Source: an uncultured Acetatifactor sp. (GTDB taxonomy: Bacteria; Bacillota; Clostridia; Lachnospirales; Lachnospiraceae). Taken from it: a stretch of DNA of 64,000 bases. The notes under the pieces are model-generated. The model was not told the DNA's origin. It did no database searches and saw only the letters and a program-made list of their open reading frames with translations. Shown in pieces: positions 9,180-18,252 of this stretch. The translations under genes and the position numbers were made by a program. Location: assembly GCA_934433135.1 (NCBI GenBank), contig CAKRZO010000008.1:1-64000 (forward strand), in the 5' to 3' direction. Every line of letters begins with the position of its first letter. Positions within the stretch are counted from its first letter, which is position 1.

Positions 9180-10115
9180 CTAGTACAGTGCTCTGTCACT
9201 GTCTATTTTTCTTACAATGGCATTGGTGGTAACCACCGTTATCAATCCTACAACAGACTGGACAAATCCGGCTGCAGCTGACGTGGAAATATCGCCCATG
9301 GTTCTCATAATCCGGAAGACATAAGTATCCATGACATCTGTCGTGGGGTACAGTGCTCCCGAGTCACGGGTTAATTGATAGAAAAGTCCGAAATCCGCGC
9401 GGAATATGTTTCCCACCGCCAAAATATTAAGTATAACAACCATGGATAATATCGACGGAAGTGTTATATATCTTGTTTTTTGCCACGAGGAAGCGCCGTC
9501 AATTTCTGCCGCTTCATAAAGAGTTTCATCAATCCCGAGAAGAGCGGAGTAATAAATGATAGAATTCATTCCCACATGTTTCCAGACATTTGCAATGGTA
9601 AGAATGGCCGGCCAATACTTCGGTTCGGAATACCACGATATTCTGTCTTTACCGAGCTTAAGAAGCAGGCTGTTTGCCAGACCGGACTCGGGATTCAGGA
9701 GCGCATATGCCACATATCCGACAATAACCCAGGAAAGGAAATGCGGTAAGATCAAAACAGTCTGATAAGTTTTGATATATCCTGCCCGGATAACATTGCT
9801 CATTAATATGGCAACTGTCACTGCCGCAATCGTGCCGAACACCATAAAACCGAAATTAAGCAACAAGGTATTCCGCGTCACGGTTCCGAAATCATTGGAT
9901 TTTATAAAATACATAAAATTCTTTAATCCGCACCACTTGCTTCCGATAATTCCCAAATCGTATCGGTAATCCTTAAACGCAAGAACAAGACCGCCCATAG
10001 GGAGATATTTAAAAATAAAAATAAACAACGCAGGCACGGTAATCATTATGTATAAATAAATGTTATCCCTTCTGTACAGCCCGCCTTTTCGTTTCCGCTG
10101 TATTTCACTTTTCAT
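9180..10115 (-). CDS. Sugar ABC transporter permease (LplB family)
   Basis: 311 residues with six membrane segments. The N-terminal LFIFIFKYLPMGGLVLAFKDY and the EAA loop EAAEIDGASSWQKTRYITLP are LplB hallmarks. The ATG at 10127 overlaps the Shine-Dalgarno (ATGAGGG) of the ATG at 10115, so 10115 is preferred. It is the first gene of the permease-permease-lipoprotein unit. It lies downstream of a sensor kinase gene and is probably activated by the YesN-type regulator at 12012-13499. Confidence 0.92.
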   Translation of the reverse strand: MKSEIQRKRKGGLYRRDNIYLYIMITVPALFIFIFKYLPMGGLVLAFKDYRYDLGIIGSKWCGLKNFMYFIKSNDFGTVTRNTLLLNFGFMVFGTIAAVTVAILMSNVIRAGYIKTYQTVLILPHFLSWVIVGYVAYALLNPESGLANSLLLKLGKDRISWYSEPKYWPAILTIANVWKHVGMNSIIYYSALLGIDETLYEAAEIDGASSWQKTRYITLPSILSMVVILNILAVGNIFRADFGLFYQLTRDSGALYPTTDVMDTYVFRIMRTMGDISTSAAAGFVQSVVGLITVVTTNAIVRKIDSDRALY

Positions 10116-10176
10116 AATAACCCTCATTTCCGCAGACGTTTTCGCATCGGCAGATTGTTTTCTTCACTTCGCAGTT

Positions 10177-10182
10177 ATTATA
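10177..10182 (-). promoter_or_regulatory. Possible activator-dependent -10 element for the transporter operon
   Basis: On the minus strand a perfect TATAAT lies about 62 bases before the LplB-type permease start, inside the 146-base gap after the kinase gene. No good -35 is found 17 bases upstream (AAGAAA). That would suit a promoter needing an AraC-type activator. Confidence 0.35.
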
Positions 10183-10261
10183 TCATCGAACAGCAGGATT
10201 TTTCTTTATGTTTTTTTTACCGCATCCTTCCGTTACTATATCCTTTTTTGACAAAACAAAT

Positions 10262-12025
10262 TCACTCATTTTCAGCCGGTATTTCGATTCTGACTGTCGT
10301 TTTTTCGTTAGGAACCGACTGTATCGTCAGAGTGTATGCATCACCGTACAAAAGCGTATATCTTGAATTGATATTGGACATACCCAGATTTTTCGTTCGG
10401 AATTCGTCCGGGTTATCCAGCCTGCCCCTGATCTCTGCAAGCCGCCCCGGCGTAATACCGCTTCCGTTGTCAGATACCTCTATCACAATTTTATCCTGTA
10501 TGTGTTTAACCATAATATCTATCGTCATGCTCTTACGCATACCGTGCTGGACTGCATTTTCTATTAACGGCTGAATGGTAATAGGCAGGCACATGCATTT
10601 CAAAGCGCTGTCATCTATGCTGGAATTTACGATCAAACGCTCATTGTATTTCATTTTCTGAAGTTCTACAAACAAAAGAGAATACTCCCACTCTTTGGCA
10701 ATACTTACCTTAATATCAGCCATATCAAGCGATAGACGAATTAGCTGTGAAAGCATTGATATCATATCGGTAATACGACTGTCTCCTCCTTCTTTTGCAA
10801 AAAGCATAATATTAATCTGGTGTAACGTATTAAATATAAAATGCGGGTTTATCTGCATTCTCAGTGCGGCATTCCGGTAATACTTTAATTTGATTACCTG
10901 TTTCGCAAGCTCATCCTCAATCTCATTCTTTTTTTGATGCACCGCTATAATATTATTCAGTAAATAATCCACTTCATTGATTTTCTGCTGACTGTCGGTT
11001 TCAAAAATATCGGAACCCGCCACTTTTGCCGTTGTGTCATTAAACACCTTTACCACATTAAATATACGTTTATACATACTTACGGCAACAATAACAGCAA
11101 GGAGAATAGACATACACAGTAAAAAAAATGTGGTCACCAGAATGGCAGCCTTTACCGCCCTGAGATTTTTTGTGTATTCCCTGACATTAAACTTTAATTC
11201 GAGCGTATAAAGATCATTGGAAGAGCTTGTACTTACATCAACTATCGTTCCGTTTTTTGACAGATAGATATCACTGTCCTCTATGACTTTCTTTTTCCCT
11301 GCTGTTTCCTCAGTCTGTTTTGTTCCGATTGTTTCGTACTTATTGCTGTACAGGATCAGTCCCTCATTATCTGCTATAAAAAAGTCTTTTTGATTGCCTA
11401 TAGCCGGCACCAAAACCTGGCTTTCATAATTAACCATATTAATATAGAACACTACACCGCCGCTCATTCTGTTATAATTTGCCCAGACTTCGCGAAAAAT
11501 GATTATGTAGTGTTCTTCTCTGTTTACGAATTTTTCAGTATAACTGGTCACAAAATTTTTGTGCCCCTCCTTATAGGCAGAGTACCAGGGACTGCCTTCA
11601 ATTTTCTCTTCGCCGCCGCTTACCATGGTCGAATATAGGTAACTGTGCTCTATGTCAAAATATTCTACAGCGCTTATGCATGGATCCAGAATTATATAGT
11701 TTTTCAAATTTCTCGCTATGTTGTTTTGCACAGTACCGCTGTTTAAAGCGCTGCTTATTTCTTCATTCGAAACGATGGAATTATAAATTCCCATTATCTC
11801 TGTATTAATTTTATCAAATGATGTTTTAAATTCATACATATTCTGTGTTGCCACGGTATTGATATTGCCCTGTGTCATATTTTGCATGGCAAAATACGAA
11901 ATACACGAAAAAGGAATATAAACCGCTAAATTGCAAATGAGCATCAGAGTAAAATAGTGCGAAAAGAAACTGCTTTTTCTGAGTATTTTAAGAAATGACG
12001 GCGCCCCGACTTTATTTTTCTTCAT
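10262..12025 (-). CDS. YesM-type sensor histidine kinase
   Basis: 587 residues. Membrane segments at about 22-46 and 294-317 enclose an extracellular sensor domain of roughly 240 residues. After the second segment comes a HAMP-like region, then a His_kinase (PF06580) core with the phosphoacceptor H395 in INPHFIFNTLHQI. The ATPase domain has an N box IENAVQHG (about 489-496) and G1 motif VSDNGSGI. The start overlaps the end of the response-regulator gene by 14 bases, indicating translational coupling. Such kinases sense extracellular saccharides or binding-protein complexes and phosphorylate a YesN-type AraC regulator. Confidence 0.93.
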   Translation of the reverse strand: MKKNKVGAPSFLKILRKSSFFSHYFTLMLICNLAVYIPFSCISYFAMQNMTQGNINTVATQNMYEFKTSFDKINTEIMGIYNSIVSNEEISSALNSGTVQNNIARNLKNYIILDPCISAVEYFDIEHSYLYSTMVSGGEEKIEGSPWYSAYKEGHKNFVTSYTEKFVNREEHYIIIFREVWANYNRMSGGVVFYINMVNYESQVLVPAIGNQKDFFIADNEGLILYSNKYETIGTKQTEETAGKKKVIEDSDIYLSKNGTIVDVSTSSSNDLYTLELKFNVREYTKNLRAVKAAILVTTFFLLCMSILLAVIVAVSMYKRIFNVVKVFNDTTAKVAGSDIFETDSQQKINEVDYLLNNIIAVHQKKNEIEDELAKQVIKLKYYRNAALRMQINPHFIFNTLHQINIMLFAKEGGDSRITDMISMLSQLIRLSLDMADIKVSIAKEWEYSLLFVELQKMKYNERLIVNSSIDDSALKCMCLPITIQPLIENAVQHGMRKSMTIDIMVKHIQDKIVIEVSDNGSGITPGRLAEIRGRLDNPDEFRTKNLGMSNINSRYTLLYGDAYTLTIQSVPNEKTTVRIEIPAENE

Positions 12026-13499
12026 TGCCGTCCCTCCTTCTGTATTCAGTAGGTGTCATTCCAACATACTTTCTGAAAATTTTCAGGAAATGCGGCATAC
12101 TGATATAATTAAGTTTTTGTGAGATAACTACTATTTTTTCATCCGAATAGCGAAGCATTTTTTTTGCTTCCTCCATTTTTCTTTCGGTTACGAAGTCGAT
12201 AAAACGCTTTCCCGTTTTCTTCTTAAAAAAACGGCTGAAATACGCACTGTTAAAGGAAAATTGATCGGCAACGTTTTCAAGGTTTATATTGTCATACAGG
12301 TTTTCCTCTATATACAGGAGAATCTTATCCATATCCCCTGAAAAATTTTCCTGCTTTTCAATCAGTTTTGCAATCTGTTTCCGGCAATATCCCAGCAGAC
12401 TGCTCTGTACCTCAAAACAGTTTTTACAACCGGCAAAGTAAGGCAACGCTATGCTGTCATCCAGCAAGCCCTCCCTTACTTTTTTACCGGAAATATTTAA
12501 AATCATCTTAGAATAGGATAAAGCACTGGCGATATCTTCCGTATTTGAAAACAAATATTTCATCCATCTGATAAGATTCAACTCATCGCATCTGACAATG
12601 CAGTCTACAACCTTACTGCATATATTCTCCGCATTAACAAGACTATGTCTGTCATTGACATAGGTACTTGAAAAATCGTCAATTTTCACAGGATATGTAT
12701 GGTTAATCTCAACATGAATTTCCAATGATTCAAGCATGGTACTTTTTAAATACTCTGCTGCCTGCTTCACCTTCCCGTCAAATTCATCGGCAGTAACAGA
12801 ATCGTCCAATATTACCATTTCACAGTTGCCTTCTTTTCTGTTAAACAAAATACTTGTTGCATTCCGCATCCTCAGAAAATTATTCATAATATAGGACAGT
12901 CTGTCGGCATGGTGAAACTCATACTGGGCATAGTCATCATATTGATCGATCTCTATAAATACAAGGGAAAACAATAATGTCTCATAATTATATTTTTCTC
13001 TTCCGCATAACGTAACTTTCTGTTTGACCGTTTCTGTCAGGCTTATTTTTCCGCGCCCTAATTCATTAAACATTTTTTCTCTGACAATGTCATAATACTC
13101 CATCTCACTTTTTTCACTTTTTATCACGTCATACAGTCTTGAAAAAACATCCGTAATTTCCTTATATTTGCACGGTTTCAGCAAATAATCAAACACCTTG
13201 TTTGTAACGGCATTTCTCATATAATCATAATTGCTATACCCGCTCAAAAGGACAACCTTTATGTCACGATGCCGCTCTTTGAGTTGTTCCACCATTTCCA
13301 TACCGTCTACACCGTTCATTTTAATATCGGAAAGGACGGCATCTACATCGTTATGGTCAATGAATTCCAACGCTGTTTCTCCATCATAAAACGCACCCAC
13401 AACATGGAACCCGATTTTTTCCCAGTCAAACTGTTTTTCAAGGTAGTCCAATACTATATTTTCATCATCGACAATAACCAGATTGTACCGTTTTTCCAT
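12012..13499 (-). CDS. YesN-type response regulator (REC plus AraC HTH)
   Basis: 495 residues. The receiver domain (about 5-125) has VDDE acid-pocket residues, a phospho-acceptor Asp in VLSDIKM (about residue 58) and the conserved Lys in YLLKPCK. A 250-residue linker follows, then an AraC double helix-turn-helix (about 395-490) ending HFLKIFRKYVGMTPTEYRRR. The start chosen is the ATG at 13499 with GAGGAG upstream, rather than a TTG two codons earlier. It overlaps the kinase gene by 14 bases, forming a two-component pair, and probably activates the downstream transporter and glycosidase genes. Confidence 0.93.
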   Translation of the reverse strand: MEKRYNLVIVDDENIVLDYLEKQFDWEKIGFHVVGAFYDGETALEFIDHNDVDAVLSDIKMNGVDGMEMVEQLKERHRDIKVVLLSGYSNYDYMRNAVTNKVFDYLLKPCKYKEITDVFSRLYDVIKSEKSEMEYYDIVREKMFNELGRGKISLTETVKQKVTLCGREKYNYETLLFSLVFIEIDQYDDYAQYEFHHADRLSYIMNNFLRMRNATSILFNRKEGNCEMVILDDSVTADEFDGKVKQAAEYLKSTMLESLEIHVEINHTYPVKIDDFSSTYVNDRHSLVNAENICSKVVDCIVRCDELNLIRWMKYLFSNTEDIASALSYSKMILNISGKKVREGLLDDSIALPYFAGCKNCFEVQSSLLGYCRKQIAKLIEKQENFSGDMDKILLYIEENLYDNINLENVADQFSFNSAYFSRFFKKKTGKRFIDFVTERKMEEAKKMLRYSDEKIVVISQKLNYISMPHFLKIFRKYVGMTPTEYRRRDGNEEK

Positions 13500-13543
13500 T
13501 GACAATACTCCTCATTCGAAAGTTTCCTGATTGCCAGACAATT

Positions 13544-13575
13544 GTAACAGTTCAGACGCTTCATTCGCAATATTT
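13544..13575. repeat. MITE-like repeat fragment (TAACAGTTCAGAC end)
   Basis: The end sequence GTAACAGTTCAGAC followed by a degenerate CATTCGCAA matches the ends of the larger elements at 30698-30857 and 39252-39414. It overlaps the last codons of the SGNH hydrolase gene. Confidence 0.55.
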
Positions 13576-14163
13576 TTCCGCTGCTTCGCAGTTATTCTCA
13601 TTAACCGCCCTGACAGAAGCTGCGACAGCATCCGCACAAACCTCTTTCCCCTTTGCACTTAAATGCAGGAAATCTTCACATATATACTCATAAAGATGCG
13701 GATAAACCACGTGAAACAAGTCATCCACGGCATCTACACAATTTCCATAGTGATCCAAAAACAACTTGTTATACTTTTTTACATCCTCGTTTAAAATGGT
13801 ATCCGGGCTGTTGTCACATAAGCCGTGCAAAGTCGGTGTTGTGGTGGCAAATATGATCTTAGCCCCCGTTTTCTTAAACTCCTTCAACAGGCGGCCCATA
13901 TCTTCCACATATCGTTGCGGAGAAGTAAAATTCTCTTCCTTTGTGATACAGCGGTTTATATCCCATAAACCATTGTTCCAGTGAATAATATCCGGGGAGT
14001 TCCAACCCGGTGTCCACCACCGCAGGCTGTTTAATGTGTATGTGGAAAACCGGCCGTTTTCATCCGGCTTATACACTTCATACGCATCACCGAGTTTCTC
14101 GATTACCAAATCCTGATATCCAAGTCTGATGGAATCTCCTATCAACCATACAACTTTTTTCAT
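13561..14163 (-). CDS. SGNH/GDSL-family hydrolase
   Basis: 200 residues. Block I is GDSIR near residue 9 with the nucleophile Ser. NNGLWD lies around residue 65, and the C-terminal DFLHLSAKGK provides the Asp-x-x-His pair of the catalytic triad. No signal peptide, so a cytoplasmic esterase is likely, for example removing acetyl or acyl groups from imported sugars. AAAGGAAGG precedes the ATG. It lies 28 bases after the mannonate dehydratase remnant and was probably part of that operon. The last codons run into a MITE-like repeat end, so the natural C-terminus may have been altered slightly. Confidence 0.82.
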   Translation of the reverse strand: MKKVVWLIGDSIRLGYQDLVIEKLGDAYEVYKPDENGRFSTYTLNSLRWWTPGWNSPDIIHWNNGLWDINRCITKEENFTSPQRYVEDMGRLLKEFKKTGAKIIFATTTPTLHGLCDNSPDTILNEDVKKYNKLFLDHYGNCVDAVDDLFHVVYPHLYEYICEDFLHLSAKGKEVCADAVAASVRAVNENNCEAAEKYCE

Positions 14164-14191
14164 TTTTATACCTTCCTTTCAACCTGTTTTC

Positions 14192-14896
14192 TTAATGCAC
14201 CGCAGCTGCTTCATTGTCATACTTCATCATGGATGCCATCCCGCATATATACCCAAATTCATATGCCCGGGAAGTATGCCCCCATCTCGTATCATTTGTC
14301 AAATACGGCACGTGATCGTCCAAAACGAGGCCTTCATAACCATACCCGGAAAGTTCTCTCATAATTCTGCACGGATTATATCTGCCCTCTCCGAGAAAAC
14401 ATTCACTGAAATTATTCACAGTTCCCTGAACGTCACGAAAATGCACCATATGAATCCTTTTTTTCGGAGCAAATTCCCGGATCATATCAAGTACGCATTC
14501 CTCACCCCCGAGTTGTGAAAACGTACCCATACATAAGTTTATTCCCCAGGCCGGATTATCCGCAATTTTTTCAGCCTTCAAAAAATCCTCTTTTGAAATG
14601 AAGATTCGTTCTACCCCGGCAACAACAGGCAACGGCGGATTATCCTTCTTTTCCATATTTATCATATGATACTTGCTTACGGCATACGCATTAGGCGCCT
14701 TATCCTCATCTGCCTGATTATAAGCCGATACAGTAGCGCCGCAGCGATATGGCTTCGAAATGGTTGTACGCCAGGCCCAAGTCGGGCAAAAATGATGTCC
14801 CAATACCGGAATTCCGACCTTTCTCATATTATGCAGCGTTTTTATATAATTCTCTATCTGCTCATCACGTCCCGGTAAGCCCATTATAATCTTCAT
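14192..14896 (-). pseudogene. uxuA: Mannonate dehydratase (UxuA) remnant, N-terminus deleted
   Basis: 234 residues against about 350 for the family. It opens MKIIMGLPGRDEQIENY, and the MGLPGRDEQIENY part normally sits about 85-90 residues into UxuA, so the first TIM-barrel strands are missing. Later landmarks are present: WRTT.S.....GATVSAYNQAD, GINLCMGTF, HFRDVQGTVNNF and DDHVPYL. UxuA converts D-mannonate to 2-keto-3-deoxygluconate in hexuronate breakdown. The ATG overlaps the stop of the SDR remnant (ATGA). An in-frame deletion joining the original start region to codon 85 or so would explain the structure. The barrel is incomplete, so activity is unlikely. Confidence 0.75.
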
Positions 14897-15390
14897 TTTT
14901 CATTTTCCTCTTCTATTTCCCTTTTTCTATATACATTCAGTATTTCAGGATACAACTGGGCAGTCATACCACCATCCACAGTCAATTCCGCCCCGGTTAT
15001 GTTCTTTGACTCATTCGTTCCCAGGAAATATGCAGCATTTGCAATATCCTCAAAATCTGATATATCGCCTATCGGCGTCATAGTGCCGTTCGTTATTTGC
15101 TTTTTCCCCATTTCAATCCAACGGGAAGTCTTAATGGTTCCGGGCAATATTACATTACTTCTGATTCCATACTGTCCCAAATCCACCGCCAACGCTTTAG
15201 ACATCGAATTGATTCCCCCCTTTGAAGTCACATACGGGACGCGGTTGCTGTTCGGACGATTTGCTGTATTGGAGCTCACAAATACGATGGATCCTCTGTG
15301 ATGTTCTTTCATTCTGAACGCCGCGCACTGAATCATTCTGAAATTCCCTACTACATTTGCCTGAAGAATCCAATCCATTTGAGCAGCCGC
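14893..15390 (-). pseudogene. Short-chain dehydrogenase/reductase remnant, N-terminus deleted
   Basis: From about 15390 down to 14893 the frame reads an SDR from the alpha-D region on (MDWILQANVVGNF). It has the catalytic Ser (FVSSNTA), the Y-x-x-x-K pair (PYVTSKGG), NVILPGTIKT and the C-terminal GAELTVDGG. The Rossmann Gly-rich cofactor motif and the first 90 or so residues are absent. The open frame extends to 15504 only because it reads the SMP-30 remnant out of frame. A fructuronate/mannonate-type oxidoreductase would fit beside uxuA. I infer a deletion that joined an SMP-30 gene to this SDR. Confidence 0.75.
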
Positions 15391-15796
15391 ATTTATCAAA
15401 CAACTCTTCCAATTTACCCTGTTGAAGCCGATAAAAAGCGCCCGAAAAATTCTCTCCGGCAGTCCCCACATAATAGCAGCCATCAGGGCCGACCTTTCCG
15501 TCATTCAATCTGTCCCCTTTGACTCTTACCGGATCATGGGCGGGCTTAAGTTTTCCGGAATGATCCGCCATATATATTCCATCTTCCAGCGATATCAAAA
15601 GATTGCCATCATCGCATAGTGCCAGACACCCTATCAGTTGATCAACCTCATATCTCTCATACTTACCGCTCTTATAATCCATGCAATAGTATGCCTGTCC
15701 CCTGATATCTACAAAATACAATTTGTTTTCTTTATCATCCCAAACCGGGCTTTCACCCACTGATAAATGATCTTCGAAAATAATTTCCTGTTTCAT
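15385..15796 (-). pseudogene. SMP-30/gluconolactonase-family remnant, C-terminal half lost
   Basis: The ATG at 15796 (GAGG upstream) opens a typical SMP-30 beta-propeller: VGESPVWD, LYFVDIRGQ, DGIYMAD, RLNDGKVGPDGCYYVGT and GCSNGLD. After NGLD, at roughly residue 140, similarity stops and the frame runs on for about 55 unrelated residues, antisense in character, to 15197. The family has about 290 residues. The same DNA in another frame becomes an SDR, so the break marks a fusion by deletion. SMP-30 proteins hydrolyse sugar lactones. The half propeller is unlikely to work. Confidence 0.75.
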
Positions 15797-15933
15797 TTAT
15801 GGTTTACCTCGCTAACGTGAATTAAAAATATTCGAACACTTTTCAAGGGCAATATAACATATCAGCAATCTCGTTTCAATATATAAATACAACCATTTTA
15901 TGTAAAAAATCACACTCTTGGCGCACATAGTAT

Positions 15934-15962
15934 TTGACTGTTTTATCGGATAGTGTTATACT
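15934..15962 (+). promoter_or_regulatory. Sigma-A promoter for the AraC gene at 16065
   Basis: TTGACT, a 17-base spacer and TATACT. Transcription would start near 15969, leaving a leader of about 95 bases. The 268-base gap between the SMP-30 remnant and this gene holds nothing else recognised. Confidence 0.7.
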
Positions 15963-16064
15963 GCCCTTAGAAAAAACATGGGAATTTATTGCTTTATTAT
16001 GCACATGTCCGGTCGATTGTTTAAGATGATATTATAAATGAATGTGAGAGGAGTCCTCTGAATT

Positions 16065-16850
16065 ATGATTATACAAAATGTACGAAATCTCAACATTACA
16101 TTAGTAAGAAGTTATTTGAAGGTCCGCGTTGACCCTGTATATCACTGTGATTTTCGATATACGGACGGAATCATATATTATAAAAGAGGATGCCAGTCTT
16201 TTGAATTTACAGATAATCAGAAATTCGTCGGGAAAGAGGGAGATATTGTATATCTTCCATATGGAGGAAAATATGTCAATCATATCGTTATGCCGGAAAC
16301 AGAGTATTACCAGATAGATTTACATATAAAATCGGGTGATAAAATTGTTCCTCTGTTTAACCGGCCTTTCGTGATACAAAATGTTGATACAAGCAAATAT
16401 GACCTGCTGTTTTTTCAAATTCATCATCAAAATGTCGCTCTCGGAACGGATCAGGAATTTTCAATGTTTGCAAACCTATGTGATTTAATCAATTATATGC
16501 GGACGCAAAGCTGTTCCGCCAACAGCTTGCTTTTATCAAAAATAGGAAACAGCGTGGATTATATCAATAAATACTATATGCGGAACACTCCGATAGCAGA
16601 AATTGCGGGAATGTCTTCCACCTGTGTAACCAATTTAGAGCGCATTTTCAAACAATGTTTTCATGTTACACCAAGCAAATATCGGAACATTATGAGAATC
16701 AATAAAGCAAAGCAACTTCTCCTGTCCGGACTGACGATTGAAGAAACGGCTGCACAAGTGGGTTTTTTTGATGCTTTTCACTTTTCAAAAACGTTTAAAA
16801 GCATTGTCGGTATTACTCCTAAAGAGTACGTCATTCATGAGTTAGTCTAG
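16065..16850 (+). CDS. AraC-family transcriptional regulator with cupin N-terminus
   Basis: 261 residues. The N-terminal half (about 20-130) looks like an AraC cupin sensor domain (KEGDIVYLPYGGKY). The C-terminal half (about 165-258) is a double helix-turn-helix with IAEIAGMSSTCVTNLERIFKQCFHVTPSKY and AAQVGFFDAFHFSKTFKSIVGITPKEY. GAGAGGAG lies upstream of the ATG. It is divergent from the decayed SMP-30/SDR/UxuA cassette, which it presumably once controlled; it is itself intact. The inducer is unknown, and a hexuronate or its derivative is inferred only from the neighbours. Confidence 0.92.
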   Translation: MIIQNVRNLNITLVRSYLKVRVDPVYHCDFRYTDGIIYYKRGCQSFEFTDNQKFVGKEGDIVYLPYGGKYVNHIVMPETEYYQIDLHIKSGDKIVPLFNRPFVIQNVDTSKYDLLFFQIHHQNVALGTDQEFSMFANLCDLINYMRTQSCSANSLLLSKIGNSVDYINKYYMRNTPIAEIAGMSSTCVTNLERIFKQCFHVTPSKYRNIMRINKAKQLLLSGLTIEETAAQVGFFDAFHFSKTFKSIVGITPKEYVIHELV

Positions 16851-16878
16851 TCACCCCTTATAAAATAAGAGGTGACTC

Positions 16879-16931
16879 AAAAAAGCACCGGTGCACACCT
16901 CAATGCGAAATGAGGTAGCCGATGCTTTTTG
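16879..16931. terminator. Bidirectional terminator between convergent genes
   Basis: AAAAAAGCA, CGG and CCTCA pair with TGAGG, CCG and TGCTTTTT across an ATGCGAAA loop, giving a long interrupted stem with A's on one side and T's on the other. A second stem, TCACC..CTTAT/ATAAG..GGTGA, precedes it at 16850-16875. It serves the AraC gene (plus strand) and the MocA remnant operon (minus strand). Confidence 0.75.
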
Positions 16932-16947
16932 CTGTAAGCTGCAATAC

Positions 16948-17355
16948 TTATAAAATCGAACCGATCTCTTTTTTAACCAGTTCAAGAGACTTTACCGCTT
17001 CTGTTAAGGATACCATGCTCTCCTTTTCTCCGGACAGAATTCTTTCCGCAAAATACCGGATTTCTTTCCGATACGGAGCGATATCAGAGATGTTAATGCC
17101 CAGATCCAGTTCTTCCTTTTCTTCGATCTGCGGTTCAAAGGCTTCCCCTTCGTCCGGATAGACGGTCAATTTGCCGGAGGCATCCAGGAGTACGGCTGCT
17201 TTTTCAAAGCGGACACGAAAAGTCTCCGCAAAAGGAAACGTTACCGGATAATCCCAGGAAGCTTCCGCATTCTCTACGGTTTCCTCCATCATCAGCCAGC
17301 ATCTGGCATGTACCGCACCAATGCCGCCGCAGCCGATTAAGCCTACTTTCAACAT
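16948..17355 (-). pseudogene. Gfo/Idh/MocA oxidoreductase with large in-frame internal deletion
   Basis: 135 residues against about 340. Residues 1-20 are a perfect Rossmann start (KVGLIGCGGIGAVHARCW). The next residues, MMEETVENAEASW, already belong to the C-terminal alpha/beta domain, which continues FETFRVRFEKAAVLLD-like through to the final helices. About 200 residues, including the active-site EKP region, are missing without loss of frame. Such enzymes oxidise sugars or inositols with NAD(P). It is the last gene of the amino-sugar-like operon, 17 bases after the aldolase gene. A working enzyme is very unlikely. Confidence 0.8.
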
Positions 17356-17372
17356 TCTTCCACCTCCCGTCG

Positions 17373-18233
17373 TTATCTTCCGGCTTTCCCGCAGGAACCG
17401 AAGAGTTCCATCTTCTCCGTTACCGATTGTTTCACACTGTTTCGTACGGATGGAAGAAGCTCGATAATTCCTTTATTCCGGTCCGTAAAATCCCGGAATA
17501 CCGCATCCACGGCCGCCACATTCAGATCCGTAAAAATATTGACTTTGGAAATTCCCGCCGCAATGGCTTTTTTAAAGTCTTCATCCGCCAGACCGGAACC
17601 GCCGTGCAGCACCAGGGGAGTATCGATGGCGGATGCAATCTGACGGATTCTTGCAAAATCCAGCTTCGGCGGCAGTTTGTAAGCGCCATGCGCCGTTCCT
17701 ACGGCAATCGCCAGGGCATCCACTCCCGTTTTTTCCACAAAGTCCCTTGCTTCTTCGGGCTTGGTATAGAATTGCGCGGCATAATCCACCTGTTCTGCAG
17801 TTGCTGCGCCTTCCGCCTGACCTACATGTCCCAGTTCTCCTTCTATGGAAGCGCCGTAGGAGTGTGCAATATCCGCCATTTCTTTTACTTTCCGACAGTT
17901 CTCCTCATAGGAGTCCGTGGAGCAGTCATACATAATGGAAGAAAATCCCAATTCCAGAGCTTTCAGACAGGTTTCCTTCTTAAGACCGTGATCCAGATGA
18001 ACCACTACGGGAACCTTGGCTCTCTTTGCCATTGGTATTAATATCATTGCCAGATCTTCCAATCCGTTATAAGGAAGCAGCACTTCTGCCGTTCCGAAGA
18101 TGACCGGCGAATTCGTCTCTTCCGCTGCCGCGATGATTCCCTGCGCCATCTCCAGGGACACCGCATTAAAAAGTCCTACTGCATAATGCCCGTTGCGGGC
18201 ACTTTTCAGTACATCATTCATTGTTACAAGCAT
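17373..18233 (-). CDS. Class II fructose/tagatose-bisphosphate aldolase family (GatY/KbaY-like)
   Basis: 286 residues, full length. The TIM barrel has HLDHG (D81 catalytic, H82 zinc), GELGHVG with the metal-site Glu, GTAHG and LHGGSG zinc His residues, and NIFTDLN for phosphate binding. It splits a ketose-1,6-bisphosphate to DHAP and glyceraldehyde-3-phosphate. It is clearly different from the housekeeping fba at 24353. It follows the PfkB kinase by 19 bases, as expected for the final two steps of a dedicated sugar pathway: phosphorylation, then cleavage. Tagatose- or fructose-type specificity is not readable from the sequence. Confidence 0.9.
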   Translation of the reverse strand: MLVTMNDVLKSARNGHYAVGLFNAVSLEMAQGIIAAAEETNSPVIFGTAEVLLPYNGLEDLAMILIPMAKRAKVPVVVHLDHGLKKETCLKALELGFSSIMYDCSTDSYEENCRKVKEMADIAHSYGASIEGELGHVGQAEGAATAEQVDYAAQFYTKPEEARDFVEKTGVDALAIAVGTAHGAYKLPPKLDFARIRQIASAIDTPLVLHGGSGLADEDFKKAIAAGISKVNIFTDLNVAAVDAVFRDFTDRNKGIIELLPSVRNSVKQSVTEKMELFGSCGKAGR

Positions 18234-18252
18234 AATAACTTCCTCTTACATT

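Noticed and set aside
15197..15384. C-terminal 55-60 residues of the SMP-30 open frame
   Set aside because: This part is the SDR gene read in a wrong frame and shows no propeller repeats.
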